Shown piece by piece: positions 17,673-25,519 of a DNA stretch of 64,000 bases (its first letter is position 1; each line of letters starts with the position of its first letter). Made by a program: the position numbers and the translations under genes. The notes under the pieces were generated by a model. The model searched no databases and was not told the origin of the DNA. It was given only the letters and a program-made list of their open reading frames with translations. The stretch is from Nevskia sp. (lineage in GTDB: Bacteria; Pseudomonadota; Gammaproteobacteria; Nevskiales; Nevskiaceae): the NCBI GenBank assembly GCA_021732745.1, contig JAKFUK010000001.1, positions 1,190,931 to 1,254,930 of the forward strand, written 5' to 3'.

Positions 17673-18239
17673 ATGCGCTTCTTCCCGACCCCGTTGCCCG
17701 GCTGTTTCACCGTCGAACTCGACCGCCGGGGCGATGATCGCGGCTTTTTTGCCCGCTTTTTCTGCGAGCGCGAAGCCGCAGCGGCCGGCATCGAAGCGCG
17801 CATCGTGCAGATCAACAATTCGCTGAGCGGCGCACGCGGCACCCTGCGCGGCCTGCATTGGCAACTGCCGCCGCAGGCCGAAACCAAGTTCGTGCGCTGC
17901 ATTCGCGGTGCCGTCTGCGACATGGCCGTGGACCTGCGACCGGACTCGCCGACCTTCGGCCAGCATCACTGGGCCGAACTCAGTGCCGACAACCGCCGGA
18001 TGATGGTGGTGCCGCGCGGCTGTGCGCACGGCGTGCTGAGCCTGAGCGACGACGCGGAAATCCTCTATGCCGTCAGCGCCTTCTATACCCCGGAAGCCGA
18101 GCGCGGCATCCGCTTCGACGATCCGAGGCTCGCGATCCGCTGGCCGATTGCGCCCTGCGAGGTGTCCGAAAAGGACCGTCGCTGGCCCGACTTCGACCCC
18201 GACTCGGCGGACGTGCAGGCCCTGCGCGGCCTGCTCTGA
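17673..18239 (+). CDS. RmlC-like nucleotide-sugar 3,5-epimerase
   Basis: 188-residue cupin of the dTDP-4-dehydrorhamnose 3,5-epimerase family. Seen: RGFFARFFC near the N-terminus, INNSLSGARGTLRGLHWQ with the catalytic-region His, KFVRCIRGAVCDMAVDLR, and VPRGCAHGVLSLSD. The family isomerises C3 and/or C5 of 4-keto sugars. Together with rfbF and the preceding SDR, the substrate may be a CDP- rather than dTDP-sugar. No rmlA, rmlB or rmlD lies nearby, so I do not assign the rmlC symbol. The ATG at 17673 lies 13 bp after the epimerase stop. Confidence 0.87.
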   Translation: MRFFPTPLPGCFTVELDRRGDDRGFFARFFCEREAAAAGIEARIVQINNSLSGARGTLRGLHWQLPPQAETKFVRCIRGAVCDMAVDLRPDSPTFGQHHWAELSADNRRMMVVPRGCAHGVLSLSDDAEILYAVSAFYTPEAERGIRFDDPRLAIRWPIAPCEVSEKDRRWPDFDPDSADVQALRGLL

Positions 18240-18244
18240 GCGCC

Positions 18245-19366
18245 GTGCACGATTTCGAATGCGTTGTCATCGGTGCCGGGGTCGTCGGTTTGGCGGTGGC
18301 GCGAGCGCTGGCGCAAGCCGGCCATGCGGTGCTGATCGCCGAAGCCGCTGCGCGCCACGGTAGCGGCGTGTCGAGCCGCAACAGCGAAGTCATCCATGCC
18401 GGCATCTATTACCCGCAGGGCTCGCTGAAGGCACGGCTGTGTCTGCGCGGCCGCGAACTGCTGTACAGCTACTGCGAAGCGCATGGCGTGGCGCATCGGC
18501 AGCTGGGCAAGTGGATCGTCGCGACCGACCCCGCGCAGGTCGGCGAACTGGACGCAATCATGGCTGCCGCCCACGGCAATGGCGCGACCGAAGTCGCGCC
18601 GCTGGCGCTGGCCGGGATCCGCGCCGCAGAGCCGGCCTTGCGGGCGATGGCGGCGCTGGCATCGCCGCGCACCGGCATCGTCGATTCCCGGAGCTTGATG
18701 CTGGCGCTGCTCGGCGATGCCGAAGACGCAGGCGCGGTGCTGGCGTTGCGCAGCCGTTTTATCGCCAGCACGCCGCAGGCCGACGACGGCCACGCCATTC
18801 GCTTCGCGATCGGCGACGATAGCGACAAACATCGGCTGCGCTGCCGCTGGATACTGAACTGCGCCGGGCTCGATGCTCCGGCGGTCGCGACCGGGATCGA
18901 CGGCCTCGCCGCCGGCGCGATCCCGCAAGTCCGCTACGCCAAGGGCCATTACTTTTCGCTCGCCGGCCGCGCGCCATTTTCGCGATTGATCTATCCGGTG
19001 CCGGAACCGGGCGGTCTGGGCGTGCATCTGACACTCGATCTTGGCGGCCAGGCCCGCTTCGGACCCGATGTCGAATGGGTGGAGACGCCGACTTACGACG
19101 TACCGACAGCTCGCGGCGACCGCTTTTATCCGGTGATCCGCCGCTACTGGCCGCAACTGGCTGACGGTGCCCTGCAAGCCGCCTATGCCGGGGTGCGGCC
19201 GAAGATTTCCGGGCCCGGCGAGTCGGCCGCCGACTTCCGTATCGACGGTCCGGCGGAGCACGGGCTGGCCGGGGTGGTCAATCTGTTCGGCATCGAATCG
19301 CCCGGCTTGACCGCCTCGCTGGCGCTCGCCGAAACGGTGCTGGCGACGATCCAGCACGCCGGCTGA
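18245..19366 (+). CDS. FAD-dependent oxidoreductase, L-2-hydroxyglutarate oxidase-like
   Basis: 373-residue flavoprotein of the DAO/LhgO type. Seen: N-terminal FAD-binding GAGVVGLAVARALAQAGH, SSRNSEVIHAGIYYP (the LhgO-family signature near residue 45), CAGLDAP in the middle and a C-terminal NLFGIESPGLTASLALA closing the FAD site. It would oxidise an L-2-hydroxy acid to a 2-keto acid; the exact substrate is not certain. The GTG start at 18245 is five bases after the preceding stop, so it is in the sugar operon by position although its chemistry does not fit sugar-nucleotide synthesis. The ends of this gene and the next (minus-strand) gene converge with a 12-bp gap. Confidence 0.86.
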   Translation: MHDFECVVIGAGVVGLAVARALAQAGHAVLIAEAAARHGSGVSSRNSEVIHAGIYYPQGSLKARLCLRGRELLYSYCEAHGVAHRQLGKWIVATDPAQVGELDAIMAAAHGNGATEVAPLALAGIRAAEPALRAMAALASPRTGIVDSRSLMLALLGDAEDAGAVLALRSRFIASTPQADDGHAIRFAIGDDSDKHRLRCRWILNCAGLDAPAVATGIDGLAAGAIPQVRYAKGHYFSLAGRAPFSRLIYPVPEPGGLGVHLTLDLGGQARFGPDVEWVETPTYDVPTARGDRFYPVIRRYWPQLADGALQAAYAGVRPKISGPGESAADFRIDGPAEHGLAGVVNLFGIESPGLTASLALAETVLATIQHAG

Positions 19367-19378
19367 GGCCAAGTGCGC

Positions 19379-20641
19379 TCAGATGCTGCCTTCGGGCGCA
19401 TCAAGCGCCATTTGTGCCAATTCGGCGAGCCGGGCGTCGCGCGCGCGCATGGCGTCGGTCGGCTTCAGATCGAGCACCTCGAACACCCGGCGGATGCGGT
19501 GCACCCAGTCATGGCGCAAGGCCGACTGGTGCAGGTTGCGCCGCCGGGCTGCCGCCATGCGGGCGGGGTCGGCGTCGAGCACAGCCAGGCGTTCGGCAAT
19601 ATCCGGCGCGTTGAAGGGGACGTGGAAGACCGCGTCCTCCCAGTCGAACTGCTTGCGAAAGTTTTCAGTGCGCGGCGCTTCGCCGATCATCACCACCCCA
19701 GCCGCAGCGCCTTCGTAAAACCGGTAGGAGATTTCGTCGAGATGCTGCGCGTACTCGGCTTCATTGGCGCGCGCGCGATTGGCGACGAAGTAGCGGCTGC
19801 GCTGCAAGTGCGCGGCCAGCAATTGCCGATGAGCAGCCGGATCGTCGACGCAGAAACTGCGCTGCATCTTGTTCGCGCCGGACGGCGCAACGGTGTCGTG
19901 GAAGTAATGGATCTGCCGCTTGCCGGCCATTTCCAGCAGCGCTTCGTGGGTGATTTCCGAGCGACGGCCGAGGTTCAGCACGTTGATATGGCGATCCGGC
20001 GGCTTCGGCAGCGGCGAGAAGCGCAGCACATCGGCGGCCGGCGGCAGAAAGCTGCACGGACGGCCGGTGACGGCGGCGATCTTGTCGACCGAATTCAGGG
20101 TGCCGACGAAAATGTGGTCGAACGGAGCCAGCAGCTCCAGCAGGTAGTCGGGATTGAACTGATGAGTCCAGTACTCCATGACAAAGCACGCAGCCTTGCC
20201 GCAGCGCTGCCGCCAGTTCGGCAGCGAGGCAAGACCGAACAATTCGTAGGGCGTGTTGAAGACTGGGAAGAACAGGTCGTAGTCGCGCATCAGCGTCAGC
20301 GCCGGCGGCGCGCTCAGGCTGCGCGCCAGTCGTGGCGATCCGCTGAGCTTGCGCACTACGCGATAAAGGCGGCGGTAAGCGGTCTCGATGTCGGCGTCGA
20401 TCGCTTCGATGCGATCGGCACCGGTGACGGCGGCGATCACGTCCTCGAACTCGTACATGGTGGCGTAGGCCACCCAGAGATCAACCCGGCGGCGCGAGGA
20501 CTGCAAGGCCACGCCCCCGCCTTCCACGAACGAGAGGTGGGCCGGCACCGCTGGACGCAAGGAAGGCGCACGCATCGGACGTGTCATGGCACTAGGCGGC
20601 ATCCGGTCGACAGGCGTGTACACGGGAGCGACCATCGGCAT
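19379..20641 (-). CDS. Glycosyltransferase, CgeB-like GT4-type
   Basis: About 420 residues from the ATG at 20641 (further in-frame ATGs at 20635 and 20587). The N-terminal half is a Rossmann-like domain with MRDYDLFFPVFNTP and FDHIFVGTLNSVDKIAA. The C-terminal half has EISYRFYEGAAAGVVMIGEA (the E-(x)7-type donor-binding region of group 1 transferases), an ERLAVLDADPARMAAARR segment and an H-R tail, matching the glycosyltransferase domain found in CgeB/spore-maturation-like proteins. It probably transfers a sugar in surface glycan synthesis. It is encoded opposite to the rest of the cluster and divergent from the methyltransferase gene. Confidence 0.72.
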   Translation of the reverse strand: MPMVAPVYTPVDRMPPSAMTRPMRAPSLRPAVPAHLSFVEGGGVALQSSRRRVDLWVAYATMYEFEDVIAAVTGADRIEAIDADIETAYRRLYRVVRKLSGSPRLARSLSAPPALTLMRDYDLFFPVFNTPYELFGLASLPNWRQRCGKAACFVMEYWTHQFNPDYLLELLAPFDHIFVGTLNSVDKIAAVTGRPCSFLPPAADVLRFSPLPKPPDRHINVLNLGRRSEITHEALLEMAGKRQIHYFHDTVAPSGANKMQRSFCVDDPAAHRQLLAAHLQRSRYFVANRARANEAEYAQHLDEISYRFYEGAAAGVVMIGEAPRTENFRKQFDWEDAVFHVPFNAPDIAERLAVLDADPARMAAARRRNLHQSALRHDWVHRIRRVFEVLDLKPTDAMRARDARLAELAQMALDAPEGSI

Positions 20642-20858
20642 TGATCCTGATTGGCTTCCATGCAATATGCCCCCTCGCTGCGGCCAAGCGAACGCCGGGC
20701 GTGTCGAACATTTGTCCCAATGTGAACTGGTTCTCAAGTCTTGCCGTGGAAGTCGCCCGTGAAGGCACACGGTGCGGTGTGGCGGCGCGTTACCCTCGCC
20801 AAGATCGTTCTTCGCCGTTCTTGCAGTAACCCACCAAGCCCTGCCGGGAACCACTGCC

Positions 20859-22082
20859 ATGCTCAGCCCTGCCCGCGAACCCGGAAGCACACGTCACCAG
20901 ACCTGCCCGGCCTGCCGACACGGGCTGGCGATCGACCTGCTGTCGATCCGCCGCGCGCCGGTGCTGGTTTGCAGCGTGTTTCCCGATGCCGACGCCGCCC
21001 GCGCCACACCCGGCGGGGAGATCGAACTGGTGGCCTGCCAGGCCTGCGGCTTTCTCTACAACCGGGTGTTCGATCTGGCGATGGCACTGGCTGGTGCCGG
21101 CTACGAATCGACGCAATCGGCGTCGGCCACCTTCAATGCATTCGCCGACGGTCTGGCCAAGGACTGGATCGCCCGCCACGATCTTGCCGGCAAGACGGTG
21201 ATCGAAGTCGGCTGCGGCCAAAGCGCGTTCATGCTGGCGCTGCTCGCCAACGGCGTCGGCCACATGCACGGCATCGACCCGCTGGCCGCGATGTCCGACA
21301 TTCCCGCCGACTACGCCGACCGGGTCAGCATCGACGCCAGCGACTTTCACGCGCGCCATGTCGACTACCAGGCGGCCGCGCTGGTCTGCCGGCATTCGAT
21401 CGAGCACATCCCGGATGTCGCGGCCTTCATGACGCTCTGCAGCGCCTGGTCGAAGGCCAACGGCAATGCGCCGGTGCTGTTCGAGGCCCCGGCTGCCGAG
21501 CGCATCGTTCACGACGGCGCGTTCTGGGATCTGTTCTACGAGCATTGCAATTACTTCACCGTGGCAGCGCTGGCCACCGCCTTCGAGCAGGCCGGCATGC
21601 GCGTCACCCAGCGACGGCTGGAGTACGGCGAGCAGTACATCATCATGGACGCCTGTCATGACGCCGATGCCACCGTGATCAGCGATGCCGCCGCGCAGGC
21701 CGCATGGCTGAGCGCTTGCCTGAACTTCGGCAGCCGCGCCAGCGCTGCCGTCAGCGCCTGCCAGAGGCGGATGCGCGACTACGCCGCTGCACCCGGCGGG
21801 CTGGCGATCTGGCAGGGCGCGAGCAAGACCGTCGGCCTGCTGACCGCCGTCGGCGACGCGCTGCCGATCCGCTGCTGCATCGACCAGAACACCCGCCGCC
21901 ACGGCTGGTTCATCCCGCCATCCGGTTTGCAGATCCTGCCGCCGGCCGCGCTGGCGCAGATGCAGCCCGCGCATGTCGTGCTGATGAACGCGGTCTACCT
22001 GCGCGAAGTTCGCGAGCAACTGGACGCGATGGGCTGTACCGCCACACAACTGCACGCCATCGACGACGTCATCGCCGCCTGA
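20859..22082 (+). CDS. Sugar C-methyltransferase-like SAM-dependent protein
   Basis: 407-residue, three-part protein. An N-terminal zinc-binding-like region (CPACRH near residue 15 and CQACGFLYN near 65) is followed by a class I SAM domain with VIEVGCGQSAFMLALL and CRHSIEHIPD. The C-terminal Rossmann-like domain has IWQGASKTVGLL, IDQNTRRHGWFIPPSG and ILPPAAL. This order (zinc domain, methyltransferase, C-methyltransferase C-terminal domain) is that of sugar C-methyltransferases such as TylC3-type enzymes (family knowledge). In a cluster with rfbF it suggests a branched-chain sugar. The ATG at 20859 is preferred; the frame is open upstream without support. Confidence 0.83.
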   Translation: MLSPAREPGSTRHQTCPACRHGLAIDLLSIRRAPVLVCSVFPDADAARATPGGEIELVACQACGFLYNRVFDLAMALAGAGYESTQSASATFNAFADGLAKDWIARHDLAGKTVIEVGCGQSAFMLALLANGVGHMHGIDPLAAMSDIPADYADRVSIDASDFHARHVDYQAAALVCRHSIEHIPDVAAFMTLCSAWSKANGNAPVLFEAPAAERIVHDGAFWDLFYEHCNYFTVAALATAFEQAGMRVTQRRLEYGEQYIIMDACHDADATVISDAAAQAAWLSACLNFGSRASAAVSACQRRMRDYAAAPGGLAIWQGASKTVGLLTAVGDALPIRCCIDQNTRRHGWFIPPSGLQILPPAALAQMQPAHVVLMNAVYLREVREQLDAMGCTATQLHAIDDVIAA

Positions 22083-22091
22083 TTCGCCGCT

Positions 22092-22268
22092 TCAGCCTTC
22101 GATCAGATCGTAATCACCCTTGCCGGCGCCGCATTCCGGGCACATCCAGTCGTCCGGGATGTCGGCGAACGCCGTGCCCGGGGCGATGCCGGAATCCGGA
22201 TCGCCGAGCGCCTCGTCGTAGACGTGGGAGCAGTAGCGGCAGCGATAACGGTTCGATGTCGTGGCCAT
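22092..22268 (-). CDS. Rubredoxin
   Basis: 58-residue rubredoxin. Both iron-binding knuckles are visible, [12 protein letters not shown] and [13 protein letters not shown], giving the four Cys ligands, with the usual GIAPGTAF and IPDDW between them. It carries single electrons in the cytoplasm. It ends the tetR-desaturase-rubredoxin transcription unit, starting 14 bp after the desaturase stop with a GGAAG site, so it is the likely electron donor of the desaturase. It is too short for many gene callers. Confidence 0.93.
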   Translation of the reverse strand: MATTSNRYRCRYCSHVYDEALGDPDSGIAPGTAFADIPDDWMCPECGAGKGDYDLIEG

Positions 22269-22282
22269 GGTCGGGGCTTCCG

Positions 22283-23185
22283 TCAGGTTCGGGCAGCGGG
22301 TGCCAGGTGGATGGTCGGCTGGATCGCGAAACCGTACTGGATCGCCAGATCGCGTTGGCGCAGCAGCGGTTCCAGAATCTGCCAGACGCGGACGTTGTTG
22401 TAGAACGGCGTGGTCGGGTACAGGTGGTGGATCAGATGGAAGTTCTGGTACTGAAGCGCTGGCGTCAGGATGCCTTCATGGCCCAGGCGCACGGCGGTGG
22501 CGCGGGTCAGGTTCTGGTCCTGCACGGTGTCGTGCGGCACATGCGGCAGCCAGAAGAAGCTGAAGCCCAGCGTCAGGAAGATCATCCGCGAGGGCACGAA
22601 CCACAGCATCACGATGTGCCAGAAATAGCCCTGCCAGCTCAGCGCACCGAACACGACGACGGTGCCGGCGGTCAGCCACAGCGAGCGCCGCAGATAGGGC
22701 TTCGACACCTTGTCGCCGAAGCGGAGCGAGTGGATCAGGTACAAGAGATCAATCGCGAACCAGCGCAGCGGCAGGCTCCAGGCCGGGCCGTGCAGCACGT
22801 TGTCGGGATCCTTCGAGCCGCCGGTAAACCGGTGATGCAGGATATGGCCCCAGCGGAACAGGCGCAGGTCGACGTACGGCGCGCCGAGCCAGACAGTGGT
22901 CTGGCCGATGAAATCGTTGAGCTTGGCATCGGTCGAGATCGCGCGGTGGATCGAGTCATGGACGATCGAGAACGCGAAGTAGCCGATCACGCTGTTGACC
23001 ACCATGCCGACCCACAGCGGCACGATGCCGATGCCGGCCAGCACATAGCTCGACAGATAGACGCCGAGCACCCCGAACCACATCGCCACAGTCGGCCAGG
23101 CGATCTTCGGCGCGCGGGTCAGCGTGTTGAACAGGGCTTTCTGCTCGGGGGCGAGGCTGGCGAGGTTCAGCGGGGCATTGCTCAT
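22283..23185 (-). CDS. Membrane fatty acid desaturase-type diiron enzyme
   Basis: 300-residue integral-membrane diiron oxygenase/desaturase. Three His boxes are seen: HDSIH near residue 75, HILHH near 115 and HLIHH near 252, with four to six hydrophobic segments between. The boxes fit the fatty acid desaturase/carotenoid ketolase fold rather than AlkB hydroxylase. It would insert a double bond or hydroxyl into a lipid chain at the inner membrane. Upstream lies a TetR regulator (41-bp gap) and downstream a rubredoxin (14-bp gap), an electron-donor pairing that supports the call. The acyl substrate is unknown. Confidence 0.87.
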   Translation of the reverse strand: MSNAPLNLASLAPEQKALFNTLTRAPKIAWPTVAMWFGVLGVYLSSYVLAGIGIVPLWVGMVVNSVIGYFAFSIVHDSIHRAISTDAKLNDFIGQTTVWLGAPYVDLRLFRWGHILHHRFTGGSKDPDNVLHGPAWSLPLRWFAIDLLYLIHSLRFGDKVSKPYLRRSLWLTAGTVVVFGALSWQGYFWHIVMLWFVPSRMIFLTLGFSFFWLPHVPHDTVQDQNLTRATAVRLGHEGILTPALQYQNFHLIHHLYPTTPFYNNVRVWQILEPLLRQRDLAIQYGFAIQPTIHLAPAART

Positions 23186-23226
23186 CGTCGGGTTCCTGCT
23201 CGATTCGAGAAACAGATAAGAACGGC

Positions 23227-23934
23227 TCAGCCGCGCGGGCCGGGGCGGCGGCGGCGCGGGGTGATCAGCGCCTCGACCGGCTTGAAGCGCTGCTGCTGGT
23301 TGATTGTCGACGCAGACTTCGGCATGGCCATTGGCTTCGGAGCATCGCTGCCGATGATCCGCGCCACCAGCGGCTCGATCAGGTCGCTCAGGCCGCAGCC
23401 ATGCACGAGCTGGCCGCCGACATGCAGGCTCATCAGGCCATGCAGCGACAGCCAGAACAGATGGGTCAGCGCCCGGGCATCGCCGTGCAAGAGGCCATCG
23501 TCGATGCCGGCCTGCACCACTTCGATCGCGTGGTCGAACAGGCTGCGGCGAGCAGCGAGAAGGTCCGGGTACTGGTCCGGCGGCGGCTGGTGGGTCGAGA
23601 AGATCAGCTGATATTCCGCCGGGTGCTGTTCGACGAATGACACATAGGCCTCGGCCACCGAACGGATGCGCAGCGGCAACGGCGCAGTCACTTTTTCGTG
23701 CTCGCGGACATGCGTCTCGAAGCGCTGGAAGCAGACCACCCGCAGCGCCACCAGCAGCGCTTCCTTCGACTCGAAGTAGCGATACGGCAAGGTGTGGCTG
23801 ATGCCGGCTGCTTCGGCCAGACGACGGAACGAGATGGCATCGAGCCCTTCGGCGCGATGGATGTCGAGCGCCAGCGCCAGCAGCTTCTGGCGCGTGGCGG
23901 TGACGGTTTCGGAACTGAGTTGAGCGCGGGCCAT
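23227..23934 (-). CDS. TetR/AcrR-family regulator
   Basis: 235-residue TetR-type repressor. The N-terminal HTH is clear: RQKLLALALDIHRAEGLDAI, then SFRRLAEAAGISHTLPYRYF and SKEALLVAL. The C-terminal ligand domain contains LFWLSLHGLMSLHVGGQL, the WHG/TetR_C_13-like segment seen in regulators of lipid or aliphatic metabolism (family knowledge). The C-terminal tail is Arg/Pro-rich. The ATG at 23934 is preferred to the GTG at 23949 because the palindrome at 23943-23969 overlaps the latter. It heads the desaturase-rubredoxin unit and probably represses it and itself. Confidence 0.9.
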   Translation of the reverse strand: MARAQLSSETVTATRQKLLALALDIHRAEGLDAISFRRLAEAAGISHTLPYRYFESKEALLVALRVVCFQRFETHVREHEKVTAPLPLRIRSVAEAYVSFVEQHPAEYQLIFSTHQPPPDQYPDLLAARRSLFDHAIEVVQAGIDDGLLHGDARALTHLFWLSLHGLMSLHVGGQLVHGCGLSDLIEPLVARIIGSDAPKPMAMPKSASTINQQQRFKPVEALITPRRRRPGPRG

Positions 23935-23942
23935 GAATTGAT

Positions 23943-23969
23943 TTGACACTGTAAAATTTACAGTGTCAA
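23943..23969. promoter_or_regulatory. Perfect TetR-type operator palindrome
   Basis: A perfect inverted repeat with 13-bp arms around a single central A: TTGACACTGTAAA and TTTACAGTGTCAA. It lies 9-35 bp upstream of the tetR ATG. The length, AT-rich centre and ACACTGT half-sites are typical for TetR-family dimers. No second copy is visible before the desaturase gene, so one site probably controls the whole three-gene unit. Confidence 0.88.
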
Positions 23970-24040
23970 GTTTTGAAGGCGCACTCGATAAGCGATCTCA
24001 CGCAGAGAACGCAGAGACGCAGAGAAAAGCGAAAACCCGC

Positions 24041-24114
24041 AGTAGGGCGGCAATCCTTTGCCGCCATGCTCGCTTGTCCGAACGGCAGCGGCGGCAAGGG
24101 ATTGCCGCGCTACG
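24041..24114. repeat. Family D palindrome nested in A3 (copy D2)
   Basis: The left arm AGTAGGGCGGCAATCCTTTG (continuing CCGCC) pairs with a right arm GGCGGCAAGGGATTGCCGCG followed by CTAC. It is clearly related to the free-standing copy at 43589-43660, with CGGCAATC/GATTGCCG and terminal GTAGG/CTAC conserved. It sits inside the loop of palindrome A3. Confidence 0.85.
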
Positions 24115-24148
24115 ATTTTCGAGCAGAGCAACTGCATTTCGCACAATG

Positions 24149-24231
24149 CGCACAAAGGACACCAAGAACAGCGAAAGAGCGGCGATTGTTCCGAGTCGCT
24201 TTTCCTTTGTGTTCTTCGTGTTCTTCGTGCG
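24149..24231. repeat. Family C palindrome nested in A3
   Basis: The 21-base arms at 24149-24169 (starts CGCACAAAGGACACC) and 24211-24231 (ends GTTCTTCGTGCG) are reverse complements with three mismatches. The arm contains a short internal iteration (ACAAAGGACACCAAGAACA). It is the only family C copy in the window. It lies between D2 and the right arm of A3. Confidence 0.78.
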
Positions 24232-24390
24232 AACCGCTTTTCTCGCTTCTGTCTTTCTCTGCGTCTCCGCGTTCTCTGCGTGAGAACTGCTTTTCGCAAC
24301 ATCGCCACACCAAAGGCGGGCCACATCCGCCAGCCGCCTGTGTGTTATTCAGCAGCCGCATCCATAACCAGAATTCGCGAGGAGACCCGC

Positions 24391-25506
24391 ATGACCGCCC
24401 CTGCCCTGCCGCTGCGTCACGATTCCGCTGCCGGCCATCCGCTGATCGACGGTCCGGCCGGGCTCACGCCGGCCTGGCTGACAGCGGTGCTGCGCGCTGC
24501 CGGACGTCTGCACGCGGCCCGCGTGATCGAGGCGGTGGCAACGCCAGTCGGCAACGGCATGCTCGGCACCAATCTGCGACTGACGCTCGCCTACGACACA
24601 GCCGAAGCCGGTGCCCCGGCGACTTTGGTCGCCAAGCTGGCCGCAGCCGGGGAAACCAGCCGCGCCTCGGGTGCGGCACTGGGGCTGTACGAGCGCGAGA
24701 CGCGCTTTTATCAGATCGTTGCCCCGCGTCTGGGATCGTCCGTGGCCACTGCGCTGTTCGCCGACATCGCCGCCGACAAGACCACCTTCTGCCTGCTGTT
24801 CGAAGATCTGGCCCCGGCGCGCGGCGGCGATCAGCTGAGTGGTTGCAGCCTCGCGGATGCCGAAGCGGCCGTCGACACCGCCGCCGCCCTGCACGCACCG
24901 CTGTGGGGCGATGCGGATACCCTGTCAGCGCCGTGGATGAGCCGCGACGTGATGGTCGGCATGTACAGCACGCAGATGCCGCCCTGCGTGGAAGCGATCA
25001 AGCCGCGCTTCGCGCAACTGCTGGAACCCGGCGTACCGGCAATCCTCGATCAGTTTGCCGCCGCCATCGTGCCCTGGTTCGCGCAGCAGACCGCACCGTT
25101 CACCATTACCCACCACGATTACCGGCTCGACAACCTGCTGTTCGATGCCCGTGGCGGCACAACGCCGGTCGCTGCACTGGACTGGCAAACCCTGATGGCC
25201 GGGCCCGGCGTGCTCGATGTCGCCTATTTCATCGGCGCGGGGCTCTTGGCCGAGGTGCGTCGTGCCAACGAGGAAGCCCTGGTCCGCCGCTATCACGCGG
25301 CACTCGTATCACGCGGCGTGAGCGGCTACGACTGGAATCGCTGCTGGCACGACTACCGCCTGACCGCCCCGCACGGCCTGATCATGGCGGTGGTCGGTGC
25401 CGCGATCACCACGCCGACCGAGCGCGGCGACCGCATGCTCAGCACCATGATCAACCGTCACGCGCAGCAGATGGTCGATCTCGGCTCGCTGGCGCTGATT
25501 CGCTGA
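24391..25506 (+). CDS. APH/ecdysteroid-kinase-like phosphotransferase
   Basis: 371-residue kinase-fold protein. Seen: a nucleotide-binding N-lobe with GNGMLGTNLRLTL, the catalytic-loop signature HHDYRLDN at residues 241-248 (HxDxxxxN) and the metal-binding ALDWQTLMAGPGVLD that follows. This is the aminoglycoside phosphotransferase/EcKinase superfamily; the substrate is unknown, and it need not be an antibiotic resistance gene. An excellent GAGGAG site precedes the ATG at 24391; the frame is open upstream, but only through palindrome A3. It is convergent with the esterase gene. Confidence 0.85.
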   Translation: MTAPALPLRHDSAAGHPLIDGPAGLTPAWLTAVLRAAGRLHAARVIEAVATPVGNGMLGTNLRLTLAYDTAEAGAPATLVAKLAAAGETSRASGAALGLYERETRFYQIVAPRLGSSVATALFADIAADKTTFCLLFEDLAPARGGDQLSGCSLADAEAAVDTAAALHAPLWGDADTLSAPWMSRDVMVGMYSTQMPPCVEAIKPRFAQLLEPGVPAILDQFAAAIVPWFAQQTAPFTITHHDYRLDNLLFDARGGTTPVAALDWQTLMAGPGVLDVAYFIGAGLLAEVRRANEEALVRRYHAALVSRGVSGYDWNRCWHDYRLTAPHGLIMAVVGAAITTPTERGDRMLSTMINRHAQQMVDLGSLALIR

Positions 25507-25519
25507 ATGCCTGCGGCCG

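Larger units (their letters stand above)
23996..24285. repeat. Family A palindromic repeat, copy A3, with two palindromes nested in its loop
   Basis: Outer arms TCTCACGCAGAGAACGCAG (from 23996) and TCTCCGCGTTCTCTGCGTGAGA (ending 24285) pair, with inner CGCAGAGAAAAGCG facing GCTTTTCTCGC-like sequence. Unlike the other family A copies (about 90-100 bp), this one is 290 bp because its loop contains a family D palindrome (24041-24114) and a family C palindrome (24149-24231) in tandem. It fills the divergent gap between tetR and the kinase-like gene. Confidence 0.87.

Noticed and set aside
20642..20890. Upstream extension of the CgeB-like glycosyltransferase
   Set aside because: It would overlap the divergent methyltransferase start and has no glycosyltransferase-like sequence; the ATG cluster at 20641-20635 is more plausible.
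23996..24285. Composite repeat considered as an insertion sequence
   Set aside because: No transposase open frame exists inside; open frames across it only reflect the arm sequences.
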